The notes below the pieces were generated by a model. That model was given only the letters and a program-made list of their open reading frames with translations, searched no databases and was not told where the DNA came from. The translations under genes were made by a program, and so were the position numbers. A stretch of 64,000 nucleotides of DNA from Mycobacterium kyogaense (GTDB lineage Bacteria > Actinomycetota > Actinomycetes > Mycobacteriales > Mycobacteriaceae): positions 1 through 64,000 of the forward strand of contig NZ_QJUA01000028.1 in the NCBI RefSeq assembly GCF_003254575.1. The letters run 5' to 3'. Of the stretch, positions 31,621 to 39,253 are shown piece by piece; position 1 is the stretch's first letter; each line of letters starts with the position of its first letter.

Positions 31621-32249
31621 TGTTCGGACAACTCTATGACCGTGCGTTGACCGGGGAGCGATGTTGGGTGCGCCGCGACGACGGCCGGGTGAGCCGACTG
31701 CCGGTGCACAACTGGCTGGGCGGCAGGCACGCCGACGACCGGTTCGACACCACGATCGTCGACATGTGTGAGGGGCCGACGCTCGATTTGGGTTGCGGCC
31801 CTGGACGTCTGGTGTCGTATCTGGTGCAGCGAGGGGTGCCGGCCCTCGGGGTCGATCTGTCGGCCACCGCGGTGCGGCTGGCGCGCAGCAGCGGCGCACC
31901 CGCGTTGCATCGCGACCTGTTCGAGCCGCTGCCCGGCACCGGCCGTTGGCAGACCGTGCTGCTGGCTGACGGAAACGTCGGCCTCGGCGGCGACCCCGTC
32001 CGCGTGTTGGGTCGTGCGGCGGAGCTGTTGCGCAGCGGTGGTCGCTGCCTGGTCGAATTCGATTCCGCGGCAATCGGAATCGACGTCGGTTGGGTGCGGC
32101 TGGAATCGGCGAGCACGATCGGCCCGTGGTTCAAGTGGGCGTCGGTGGGCATCGACAGCATGCCTGCGCTGGCCGCGGAGGCGGGTCTCGCGGTTGCGGG
32201 CATCCGTCACATCGGCACGAGGGTGGTCGCCACCCTCGCCGCAGCGTGA
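31620..32249 (+). CDS. SAM-dependent methyltransferase
   Basis: 209 residues. Motif I is TLDLGCGPGRLVSYLVQRG near residues 54-72, followed by ALGVDLSATAVRLARSSGAPALHRDLFEPLP, a class I methyltransferase core. The N-terminal LYDRALTGERCWVRRDDG is unusual and may form a substrate cap. ATG overlaps the previous stop by one base. Acceptor unknown; the context suggests a glycolipid or sugar intermediate (inference). Confidence 0.85.
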   Translation: MFGQLYDRALTGERCWVRRDDGRVSRLPVHNWLGGRHADDRFDTTIVDMCEGPTLDLGCGPGRLVSYLVQRGVPALGVDLSATAVRLARSSGAPALHRDLFEPLPGTGRWQTVLLADGNVGLGGDPVRVLGRAAELLRSGGRCLVEFDSAAIGIDVGWVRLESASTIGPWFKWASVGIDSMPALAAEAGLAVAGIRHIGTRVVATLAAA

Positions 32250-33352
32250 CCCGCACCTTCACGCTGCGCGGCACCGCGATCACCGCCCGGGTCGGGTTGG
32301 CTCTCGGTGTCGCCGTGGCGATCTGCTTCCTCACCGGTCTGATCAGTCATTTCATCCAGCATCCGCAACCGTGGTTCTGGTGGCCCACCCGGCCGGTCTG
32401 GCTGTACCGCCTCACCCAGGGCCTGCACGTCGTCAGCGGTATCGCCGCGATTCCGCTGCTCGTGGTCAAGCTGTGGTCGGTGTGGCCGAAGCTGTTCGAA
32501 CGGCCACTGCTCGGTGGCCCGGTGCGGGCTCTGGAGCGCCTGTCCATCCTCGTGCTGGTGGCGTCGATGATCTTCCAGTTGAGCACGGGCCTGCTCAACA
32601 CCGCACAGTGGTATGTGTTCGGATTCTTCTTCACCACAGCGCATTACGCGGTCGCCTATCTCGCGGTCGGCGCGGTCGTGGTGCACATCGGGGTGAAGTT
32701 GCCGGTGATCCGGCGCGCGCTCGGCGAACCTCTCGACGACCCGGGCAGGCGCGGCCAGGGACCGACACGCCGGACCGTTCTGGTCGGGACATGGCTGGCG
32801 GTCGCGGCGGCCACCGTGGTCACCGCGGGGCAGACGGTCCCGCTGCTGCGCCGGCTCTCGGTGCTCGCGCCGCGTTCGGGCGAAGGGCCGCAAGGTGTTC
32901 CGGTGAACCGCTCGGCGACAGCGGCCGGGGTGGTCCGCGCCGCGCAGGCGCCGGACTATCGGCTGACCGTCGTCAACGGCACCCGCAGCCGCGAGTTCAA
33001 CGTCGCCGAACTCGCCGCCCTCCCGCAGAGCACCCACCGGTTGCCGATCGCGTGCGTGGAGGGCTGGAGCAAGGACGCCGAGTGGACGGGAGTGGTGCTC
33101 GCCCAGCTCCTCGCCGCGGTCGGTGCGTCCCCGGACTCCGACGTCCGGATGATCTCCCTCGAGGGCCCGGGGCCCTACTCCCGCACCGTGCTCCCGGCGC
33201 GGCATGCGCGCGACGACATGACGCTGATCGCGTTGCAGCTCAACGGAGAGACGCTGAATCTCGACCACGGCTATCCGTGCCGGTTGATCGCCCCCACCAG
33301 ACCCGGTGTGTTGCAGACGAAATGGCTCACGCGGATCGAGGTCGTGCCGTGA
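32246..33352 (+). CDS. membrane-anchored molybdopterin oxidoreductase (sulfite oxidase fold)
   Basis: 368 residues. The N-terminal half has four hydrophobic helices to about residue 155 (VGLALGVAVAICFLTGLISHF, LYRLTQGLHVVSGIAAIPLLVVK, LSILVLVASMIFQLSTGLLN, FFFTTAHYAVAYLAVGAVVVHIGVK) with spaced histidines resembling a b-type cytochrome. A basic linker (GPTRRTVLVGTW) and fifth helix lead to an extracytoplasmic sulfite oxidase-type domain whose molybdenum ligand is Cys270 in PIACVEGWSKDAEW. It looks like a one-piece YedY/YedZ-type enzyme. GTG start within the methyltransferase stop. Confidence 0.85.
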   Translation: MTRTFTLRGTAITARVGLALGVAVAICFLTGLISHFIQHPQPWFWWPTRPVWLYRLTQGLHVVSGIAAIPLLVVKLWSVWPKLFERPLLGGPVRALERLSILVLVASMIFQLSTGLLNTAQWYVFGFFFTTAHYAVAYLAVGAVVVHIGVKLPVIRRALGEPLDDPGRRGQGPTRRTVLVGTWLAVAAATVVTAGQTVPLLRRLSVLAPRSGEGPQGVPVNRSATAAGVVRAAQAPDYRLTVVNGTRSREFNVAELAALPQSTHRLPIACVEGWSKDAEWTGVVLAQLLAAVGASPDSDVRMISLEGPGPYSRTVLPARHARDDMTLIALQLNGETLNLDHGYPCRLIAPTRPGVLQTKWLTRIEVVP

Positions 33353-33816
33353 CGGCGGTGCGGGCGCTGCTGGTGGTCGCGGGCGTCGCGCTCGCGGCCT
33401 ATGGCGCGCTGCTGCTGGTCGACGATCCACCGGCGGTGCTGATGCGGATCGTGCTGTGGGCGGCAGCGGGCGTGGTGCTGCACGACTTCGTGTTCGCGCC
33501 GGTGTGCGCGGCGCTCGGCTTCGCGGGGCGGCGCCTGGTGCCGGCCGGCTGGCGCGCCCCGGCGGCGATCGCCGCTCTGTGCAGCGTGGTGCTGGCCCTG
33601 ATGGCGGTGCCGGTGTACGACAAGCCGGGCATGCGGCCGGACAACATGACGGTGCTCGACCGCAACTATGTGGCCGGGTTCTGGATCGCGCTCGCGGTGA
33701 TCTGGGCGTGCGTGCCGCTGGCCGTTCTCGCCAGGCGGTTCCTACCAGTTCGTGAAGATCAGGTGGTTGACGGCCAGCGCGCCGACGGCGTTGAGCGCCA
33801 ACCACCAGCGGTGTGA
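33349..33816 (+). CDS. small multi-pass membrane protein
   Basis: 155 residues with about four hydrophobic segments (ALLVVAGVALAAYGALLLV, LMRIVLWAAAGVVLHDFVFAPVC, AAIAALCSVVLALMAVPVY, FWIALAVIWACVPLAVLA). Conserved-looking polar motifs are DKPGMRPDNMTVLDRNY and HDFVFAP. No named family. It is coupled by GTGA overlap to the molybdopterin enzyme and may be its membrane partner. The last 25 codons lie over the 3' end of the convergent GT-C-like gene and read as non-conserved tail. Confidence 0.75.
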   Translation: MTAVRALLVVAGVALAAYGALLLVDDPPAVLMRIVLWAAAGVVLHDFVFAPVCAALGFAGRRLVPAGWRAPAAIAALCSVVLALMAVPVYDKPGMRPDNMTVLDRNYVAGFWIALAVIWACVPLAVLARRFLPVREDQVVDGQRADGVERQPPAV

Positions 33817-35097
33817 CTTCTTCGGGAGCAGAGCGGCCGAAGCCACCAGCCACACCATGAACGGCAGCCAGATGCGCTCGGTTTCGGCCTTGCTGAGCCG
33901 GGACAGGTCGGCCGCGAGGATGGACAGCAGTGCGCCCAGGACCACGAGGTGCAATCCGCTGCGGCGGCGCAGGGCGGCCAGGTCGAACACCCGGCTGAGG
34001 CCGGCCACGCTACCGAGGCCGATCGCGCACACCACCGAAGCCAGATTGGCCCAGCCCCAGTAGGCGAACGGCCGGTCGTTGGCGATGCCCTGCCAATAGC
34101 GTTCCTGCACGAGGTGATAGCCGTCGAGCCACCAGAATCCGGCGAGAGCGAAGATCGCGACCACGACGAGTGCGGCCAGCACCGCGGGCACCAGCGCGGT
34201 CAGCAGTGAACGCCGGCTGCGGGCGCTGATCAGCACGGCGACCGCCGGCAGCGCCATCAACCCCAGGCCGTAGTTGCAGAAGATGCCCCAGCCCAGCAGC
34301 AGGCCGGCTCCGACGGCCGCCAGAACGGGCCACCGGACCGATCCGGTCACGGCGAGGGCCAGCAGGGCGATGCCCCAGGCGGCGACCCCGGTGAAGTAGC
34401 CGTCGGCAGAGACGGCGATCCAGATGGCGGTCGGCGCGACCGCGACGAACGGCGCGGCCCGGCGCGCCATGTCCTCGTCGCTCAGCGCGCGCACCGCGAC
34501 GACGATCGCGGCGGCCGCACTCGAGCCAGCCAGCAGGCACAGCGTGCCGGCCCACGCCCCGCCGCCGAGCCCGATGCGGTCCAGCCACACGAAGGTCAGC
34601 AGCGCACCCGGCGGATGTCCGGAGACGTGGGTGATCCAGGAGTCCGGCTGATAGTCGAGGATTCTGCCGGCGAAGGTGCGGACGGCCTCGCCGACGTCGT
34701 CGATCGTCGGCACCTGGCGCAGGTATTCGTGGCGGGCGGTCAGCCGTCCCGCGAAGCCGCGCTGCCAGCCGTCGACCATCGCCAGGCTGAATGCCCACGC
34801 ACACGATGTCGCCCACGCCGCCCACGGCACCGCGCGCCACGGCAGCCGGGCCGCCAGGGCGGGTCCCCACAGCACGGCGGCCACGCCGATGGCGATCGCC
34901 GGGACGGTGCCGGGACCCACGTGTGCGTTCCACCATCCGAAGATGGGCGCGGTGTCGGCGAAGTCGCGGAACCGATCCGGGCTCGCGTTGAGCAGTGGGG
35001 TCACCACGGGTAGATGCAGCCGTGGCACGACGAAGGCCGCCGCCGTCAGGACGACGGCGACGGCGACGGCCACTACTTCTCTGCGGGACACAGACAT
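33742..35097 (-). CDS. polytopic membrane protein, GT-C glycosyltransferase-like
   Basis: 451 residues with ten or more hydrophobic helices, beginning VVAVAVAVVLTAAAFVVPRL. Long extracytoplasmic loop 1 includes RHEYLRQVPTIDDVGEAV and THVSGHPPGALLTFVWLDRIG, the GHPPG loop being a striking conserved-looking element, and GWWNAHVGPG early on. This architecture suits a GT-C polyprenyl-phosphate-sugar-dependent mannosyl/glucosyltransferase. It matches Rv0541c by position and size; no activity is known to me. It may use the product of the GT2 gene at 30302, which would link the opposing operons. Confidence 0.72.
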   Translation of the reverse strand: MSVSRREVVAVAVAVVLTAAAFVVPRLHLPVVTPLLNASPDRFRDFADTAPIFGWWNAHVGPGTVPAIAIGVAAVLWGPALAARLPWRAVPWAAWATSCAWAFSLAMVDGWQRGFAGRLTARHEYLRQVPTIDDVGEAVRTFAGRILDYQPDSWITHVSGHPPGALLTFVWLDRIGLGGGAWAGTLCLLAGSSAAAAIVVAVRALSDEDMARRAAPFVAVAPTAIWIAVSADGYFTGVAAWGIALLALAVTGSVRWPVLAAVGAGLLLGWGIFCNYGLGLMALPAVAVLISARSRRSLLTALVPAVLAALVVVAIFALAGFWWLDGYHLVQERYWQGIANDRPFAYWGWANLASVVCAIGLGSVAGLSRVFDLAALRRRSGLHLVVLGALLSILAADLSRLSKAETERIWLPFMVWLVASAALLPKKSHRWWLALNAVGALAVNHLIFTNW

Positions 35098-35321
35098 CCC
35101 CGACAGCCTAGGGACCGGGACCCCGTACGTGGTCTGACGTGTCGGTGACGCCAGTTTGGTGCCGGTGTTCGACGGGGTAGAGGAAGGTGCTGCGCGTTTG
35201 CTCGCCGGTGACTCACGAGGGTCATGTGTCCGGGATTACATCGATCCGGCATTCGGATCGGACCCCGGGCCACGACTGAAGACGTGTACGAACACCGACA
35301 CATGACCGTAGGAGGACCATC

Positions 35322-35765
35322 ATGACCGCTTCGACCCCCGCCGTTGCCAAGGCAAGCACCGGCCCGCTCGTGACCACCCAGGGCAGCACCACCATCGCCG
35401 ATGTCGTGGTGTCCAAGATCGCCGGGCTGGCCGCGCGTGAGGTGCATGGCGTGCACGATCTCGGCGGCAACGCCAGCCGCGCCGTCGGCGCCCTGCGTGA
35501 CCGCATCCCGGGCGCATCCACCAACTACTCCCAGGGCGTCTCGGTCGAGGTGGGGGAGAAGCAGGCCGCGGTCGATCTCGACATCGTCGCCGAGTACGGA
35601 GTCTCGATCTCCGACGTCGCCACCGGTATCCGCCGTAACGTCATTGCCGCACTGGAGCGCATGACGGGCCTGGAGGTCGTCGAGGTCAACATCACCGTCC
35701 ACGACATCCACGTCCCCGACGAGGATGGAGACGACGCCGAGGACCGCTCGGGCCGGGTTGAGTGA
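35322..35765 (+). CDS. Asp23/Gls24 family envelope stress protein
   Basis: A 147-residue Asp23/Gls24 protein: GSTTIADVVVSKIAGLAAREVHGVHDL is the family opening, YSQGVSVEVGEKQAAVDLDIVAEYGVSI the central strands, and GLEVVEVNITVHDIHVPDE the C-terminal strand. Staphylococcal Asp23 forms membrane-tethered filaments held by AmaP. The ATG follows a good ribosome-binding site (TAGGAGG). First gene of an operon with all expected partners: a small membrane protein, a second Asp23-like protein, DUF6286 and AmaP-like proteins. Confidence 0.92.
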   Translation: MTASTPAVAKASTGPLVTTQGSTTIADVVVSKIAGLAAREVHGVHDLGGNASRAVGALRDRIPGASTNYSQGVSVEVGEKQAAVDLDIVAEYGVSISDVATGIRRNVIAALERMTGLEVVEVNITVHDIHVPDEDGDDAEDRSGRVE

Positions 35766-35800
35766 CGGATCACCCGAAGAGACGGCAGAGGAGAGAAACG

Positions 35801-35980
35801 ATGACCACAGCAACAGTCGGCCTGCTGGCCGGGATTCTTCTCGGGGTGGCCGCTGCGGCCGGTGGCTTCACAGGCTTCCTCATCGCGCTGGTGCTCGGGG
35901 CGATCGGCTACGTGATCGGCGGGCAGCGCGACGGCGAGTTCGACGTGACGACCTGGCTGCAGGGCCGGGGTCGTGGCTGA
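35801..35980 (+). CDS. small membrane protein (DUF2273-like, 59 aa)
   Basis: TTATVGLLAGILLGVAAAAG and GFTGFLIALVLGAIGYVIGG form two membrane helices, followed by GEFDVTTWLQGRGRG. Small two-helix proteins of this kind accompany Asp23 in actinobacterial and Firmicute operons. GAGGAGAG lies just upstream of the ATG. The stop overlaps the next GTG by 8 nt. Confidence 0.82.
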   Translation: MTTATVGLLAGILLGVAAAAGGFTGFLIALVLGAIGYVIGGQRDGEFDVTTWLQGRGRG

Positions 35981-36362
35981 GACAGGTGCGGCCGTCGTCC
36001 AGGAGGCGGCCGTGGTCACCGATCCGGGTGACCGCGGCAGCCTCCAGGTGCGCGACCGCGCAATCGAACACCTCGTGGAGGCTGCCGTGCTGACCACTCC
36101 AGGGGTGCGACGCCACGGGCGAGCGTTGAGCAACCTGGTCGGCCACGATCTGCCGCGTGTCGATGCCGTCGTCGCCGGCGATCACGTCCGCGCAGCGGTC
36201 CAGGTCGCCGCAGAGTGGGGCCGGCCGCTGGCTGCGCTGTCGGCCGATGCGCGCGGACGGATCACGACCGCGTTGCGCGATCACGCCGGGTTGGCGGTCG
36301 ACGGGGTCACGGTGCACGTGGCGGCGGTCCTGCCGCCCAGTGCCGAGAGGAAGGTGCGATGA
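35973..36362 (+). CDS. second Asp23/Gls24-like protein
   Basis: 129 residues with the reduced Asp23 pattern: LQVRDRAIEHLVEAAVLTTPGVRRHG corresponds to the opening helix and turn, DAVVAGDHVRAAVQVAAEWGRPLAALSADARGRITTALRDHAGLAVDGVTVHVAAV to the strand-helix-strand end. More divergent than the first copy, which suggests a hetero-oligomer. Starts with GTG within the preceding gene and overlaps the following ATG. Confidence 0.8.
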   Translation: MAETGAAVVQEAAVVTDPGDRGSLQVRDRAIEHLVEAAVLTTPGVRRHGRALSNLVGHDLPRVDAVVAGDHVRAAVQVAAEWGRPLAALSADARGRITTALRDHAGLAVDGVTVHVAAVLPPSAERKVR

Positions 36363-36955
36363 CTCCTGCAGTGAACGAACACGCAACGGAGATCGTGGAA
36401 ACCCCTGCGCCGCAACAGGTGCCGGTACGTGCGGCGCCGGTTCCGGTCGCCGCGGCGGCAGCGAGCAAGGTCGCGGTCGTGGTGGCGATCCTGCTCGCCG
36501 CGCTGGGCGTCGTCGCGGTCCGCGACGCCGTTCTGGGATTGGGCTGGGCCTCGGGTTCCCAATGGCTGCCCGTCGCCGCCGACGCCGTCGACGGCTTCGC
36601 ACCGGCTGACTGGGTGACAGTCGCGGGCGTCGCCGTGGTGCTGGTCGGTCTGCTGCTGGCGGTGCTGGCTCTCAAGCCGCGCCGCCGCACGGCGGTGGCC
36701 GTCACCGCGCAGACGCCGATGTATCTGACCGTCGACGGCATCGCCGCGCTCGCGGGCGCCGCGGCGCGCGACGTCGCCGGCGTCGTCGACGCGCGGGCCA
36801 CGTCGTCTCGGCGTCGCGTCGTCGTACGCTGCCGTGTCACAGGCGATGACAGCGGTGCGCTGCTCGCCGGTGTCACCGATGCGGTGACACGCAGCCTCAG
36901 TGCGCTGCAGAGCCCGCCTCGCGTCGTCGTCCGCACCCGAACGAAGGAGATCTGA
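36359..36955 (+). CDS. DUF6286-type membrane protein of the Asp23 operon
   Basis: 198 residues: a Pro/Ala-rich cytosolic N-terminus (VETPAPQQVPVRAAPVPV), two membrane helices at about 38-60 and 85-105 with a short loop (GWASGSQWLPVAADAVDG), then a cytosolic Asp23-like beta-alpha-beta module (DGIAALAGAAARDVAGVVD, VVVRCRVTGDD, VVVRTRTKEI). Layout matches actinobacterial DUF6286 proteins found beside AmaP. Overlaps neighbours on both sides. Confidence 0.78.
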   Translation: MTPAVNEHATEIVETPAPQQVPVRAAPVPVAAAAASKVAVVVAILLAALGVVAVRDAVLGLGWASGSQWLPVAADAVDGFAPADWVTVAGVAVVLVGLLLAVLALKPRRRTAVAVTAQTPMYLTVDGIAALAGAAARDVAGVVDARATSSRRRVVVRCRVTGDDSGALLAGVTDAVTRSLSALQSPPRVVVRTRTKEI

Positions 36956-37500
36956 TGACCCGCGCCGCTGTCGCGTTCGACCGCGTGGTGACCCTGCTGA
37001 CCGGGATCGCCCTGGTGGCTCTCGGCTTGGCCGCCGTCGCCTGGGTACGAGGGGACCTCGGCGCCGGCCGGGCCCTGACGACACCGCTGGCCGGCTGGAC
37101 GTCGGCGTCCTGGTGGCCCTGGGCGCTCGGTGGGGCCGGGATCGTGGTCATTCTGCTGGCGCTGCGCTGGCTGGCATCTCACCGCTGGCCGCCCAAGGCC
37201 GCGCGGGTGAATCTGACCGGTGACGCCACCGCCACCGCGGACGCCACCTCGGTGGCTTCTGCGGCCGCCGACGTACTCGCCGCGGACCCCGCGGTGACGA
37301 AGGCATCCGGTAGCGCCACACTGCATCGCGGACGCCCCACCGTCACGCTGACCGCGCGGGTGCCGGCCCGGTCGGGGCTGTCCGCAGCCATCGGCGCGGC
37401 CGACGACGCCGCCCGCACCGCGGCCGCGATGCTCGGCGACAGCGTCGCCATCCGCACTGTCTTGCGCGTCGACACCAAGGCTGGAACCGTCGTGCGATGA
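36955..37500 (+). CDS. amaP: AmaP-like alkaline-shock membrane anchor
   Basis: 181 residues with two helices (VVTLLTGIALVALGLAAVAWV and WWPWALGGAGIVVILLALRWLA) and a cytosolic domain with Asp23-like alternation (GDATATADATSVASAAADVLA, PTVTLTARVPARSGLSAAIG). This is the AmaP layout, the anchor that holds Asp23 at the membrane. It overlaps DUF6286 by one base (TGATG) and the phospholipase D gene by 4 nt, so the lipid enzyme is part of the same transcript. Confidence 0.8.
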   Translation: MTRAAVAFDRVVTLLTGIALVALGLAAVAWVRGDLGAGRALTTPLAGWTSASWWPWALGGAGIVVILLALRWLASHRWPPKAARVNLTGDATATADATSVASAAADVLAADPAVTKASGSATLHRGRPTVTLTARVPARSGLSAAIGAADDAARTAAAMLGDSVAIRTVLRVDTKAGTVVR

Positions 37501-39077
37501 CGGACGACGATCGCAAGGCTGTCCTCGAGCCGGGCGTGACGTGCTGGCGCAACGAACGCGCCGGACGTTTCGCCCGGCTCGTCGACGGTGCGGACTACCT
37601 GTACTACGTCAAAGAGGCGATGCTCGGCGCGCGTAAGCGGATCATGATCATCGGTTGGGATCTGGACGCGCGCACGGCTTTCGAGCCCACCGGTTCCACG
37701 TTGAGCGGACCTGACACTCTCGGGCTGTTCCTCACCTGGCTGGTGTGGCGCCGGCCCGAGCTGGAGGTCTACCTGCTCAAGTCCAATCTGAACCTGCTGC
37801 CTGCACTCGACCAGTTCTGGTTCGGGCTCACGCCGGTCTCGCTGGTCAACCGATTCACGTTGCCTCGCATGCATTTCGCGGTGGACGGTGCCCGGCCCAC
37901 CGGCGCCGTGCATCACCAGAAGATCGTCGTCGTCGACGACGCCGTCGCGTTCTGCGGCGGCATCGACTTGACGCTCGGCCGCTGGGACCGCCGCGATCAC
38001 GCCCGTCACGACCGCGGCCGGTCCTCGGCGGGGCGGCCCTACGGTCCCCGCCACGAGGTCGCGACCGTGGTCGACGAGGCCGCGGCGCGCGTGCTGGCTG
38101 ACCAGGCGCGGCTGCGCTGGCGCGACGCGACCGGCGTCGAACTCGAGCCCGTGACACCGACGGAACCGGCGTGGCCGCGAGGGCTCAACCCTGACGTGCG
38201 CGATGTCGACGTCGCCGTTGCCCGTACCTTGCCGTCCTTCGGGCGGCGGGCGGAGGTCCGGGAGGTCGAAGCCCTCAATCTCGCCGCGATCGCCAGCGCT
38301 CGCTCGGTGATCTATCTGGAGAACCAATACCTGGCCTCGCGGCGTCTGGCAGACGCGCTCGCAGCCCGGCTGCGCGAACCGGACGGGCCCGAAGTGGTGA
38401 TCGTTCTACCGCGCAGCTCGGAGAGTCGGCTCGAACAGGAGTCGATGGACAGCGCTCGCGAACGGTTGCTGCGCTTGCTGTGGAAAGCCGACGAGCACAA
38501 TCGATTCGGCGTGTACTGGCCTGTCACCACCGGTGGTATGCCGGTCTACGTGCACTCGAAGGTGATGGTCATCGACGACCAGCTGTTGAGGATCGGTTCG
38601 TCGAATCTGAACAACCGGTCGCTGGGCTTCGACAGTGAGTGTGACGTGGCGATCGAGGCGGGAGGTCGCTCGGACATCGAGCACGAGATCGTGCTCGCCC
38701 GTGACGATCTCGTGGCTGAGCACCTGGGGGTTTCGGTCACCGAGTTCCGGCGGGCGTTGCAGCGCCACGGGTCGTTCCTCGCCACGGTCAACGCGTTGCG
38801 CGGCACCGGACGGTCCCTGCGCTCGTTCACCCGGTTCATGGTTTCGCGAGAGGCCGGACCGCTGGGCGAGAACGATCTGATGGACCCCGATCACGTGCCG
38901 CCCTCTCTGCTCGAGGGTTTCGCCAGCCTGATGACCGGTCTGGTGCTGTGGCCGATCGCGCGTGCCTATCCGAACATCGTGTCTTACATCACGTCGTGGG
39001 CGCGTACGGAATCCGAGATCGCAGACGACCAACTCATGAAGGCGCCCACCGGGGGCGCTCGACATGAAAGAGGTTGA
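37497..39077 (+). CDS. phospholipase D/cardiolipin synthase-family protein
   Basis: 526 residues with two HKD motifs: HHQKIVVVDDAVAFCGGIDL (H140, K142) and HSKVMVIDDQLLRIGSSNLN (H353, K355). The C-terminal hydrophobic stretch (LLEGFASLMTGLVLWPIARAY) is amphipathic rather than a clear helix. PLD-fold enzymes transfer phosphatidyl groups; cardiolipin synthesis, phospholipid hydrolysis and headgroup exchange are all possible. The ATGA overlap with amaP ties it to the envelope-stress operon, suggesting lipid repair or remodelling under stress (inference). Confidence 0.9.
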   Translation: MTDDDRKAVLEPGVTCWRNERAGRFARLVDGADYLYYVKEAMLGARKRIMIIGWDLDARTAFEPTGSTLSGPDTLGLFLTWLVWRRPELEVYLLKSNLNLLPALDQFWFGLTPVSLVNRFTLPRMHFAVDGARPTGAVHHQKIVVVDDAVAFCGGIDLTLGRWDRRDHARHDRGRSSAGRPYGPRHEVATVVDEAAARVLADQARLRWRDATGVELEPVTPTEPAWPRGLNPDVRDVDVAVARTLPSFGRRAEVREVEALNLAAIASARSVIYLENQYLASRRLADALAARLREPDGPEVVIVLPRSSESRLEQESMDSARERLLRLLWKADEHNRFGVYWPVTTGGMPVYVHSKVMVIDDQLLRIGSSNLNNRSLGFDSECDVAIEAGGRSDIEHEIVLARDDLVAEHLGVSVTEFRRALQRHGSFLATVNALRGTGRSLRSFTRFMVSREAGPLGENDLMDPDHVPPSLLEGFASLMTGLVLWPIARAYPNIVSYITSWARTESEIADDQLMKAPTGGARHERG

Positions 39078-39082
39078 GGGAC

Positions 39083-39253
39083 ATGGGTTTCATCGACAAG
39101 GCCAAGAACGCTGCCGAGGACGCCGTCGGCAAGGCCAAGGAGGTTGTCGGTGACGTCACCGGCAACGACGACCTGAAGGCCGAAGGCAAGAAGGACCAGG
39201 GTGTCTCGGGCGCCAAGAAGGTCGGCGAGAACATCAAGGACAAGCTCAGCTAA
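39083..39253 (+). CDS. CsbD family stress protein (56 aa)
   Basis: A 56-residue Lys/Glu/Gly-rich protein: FIDKAKNAAEDAVGKAKEVV, GNDDLKAEGKKDQGVSGAKK and VGENIKDKLS match the CsbD pattern. Family members are general-stress induced and probably disordered; molecular role unknown. The ATG at 39083 follows GAGG six nt after the PLD stop, so it is the last gene of the Asp23 operon. Its stop overlaps the menE stop by 4 nt. Confidence 0.88.
   Translation: MGFIDKAKNAAEDAVGKAKEVVGDVTGNDDLKAEGKKDQGVSGAKKVGENIKDKLS

Noticed and set aside
32207..33853. 548-codon minus-strand frame
   Set aside because: Antisense to the molybdopterin enzyme, whose domain motifs are clear; the translation has no recognisable pattern.
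35224..35325. 34-codon frame just before the Asp23 gene
   Set aside because: It runs through the ribosome-binding site into the Asp23 start, is not codon-biased and has no initiation signal.
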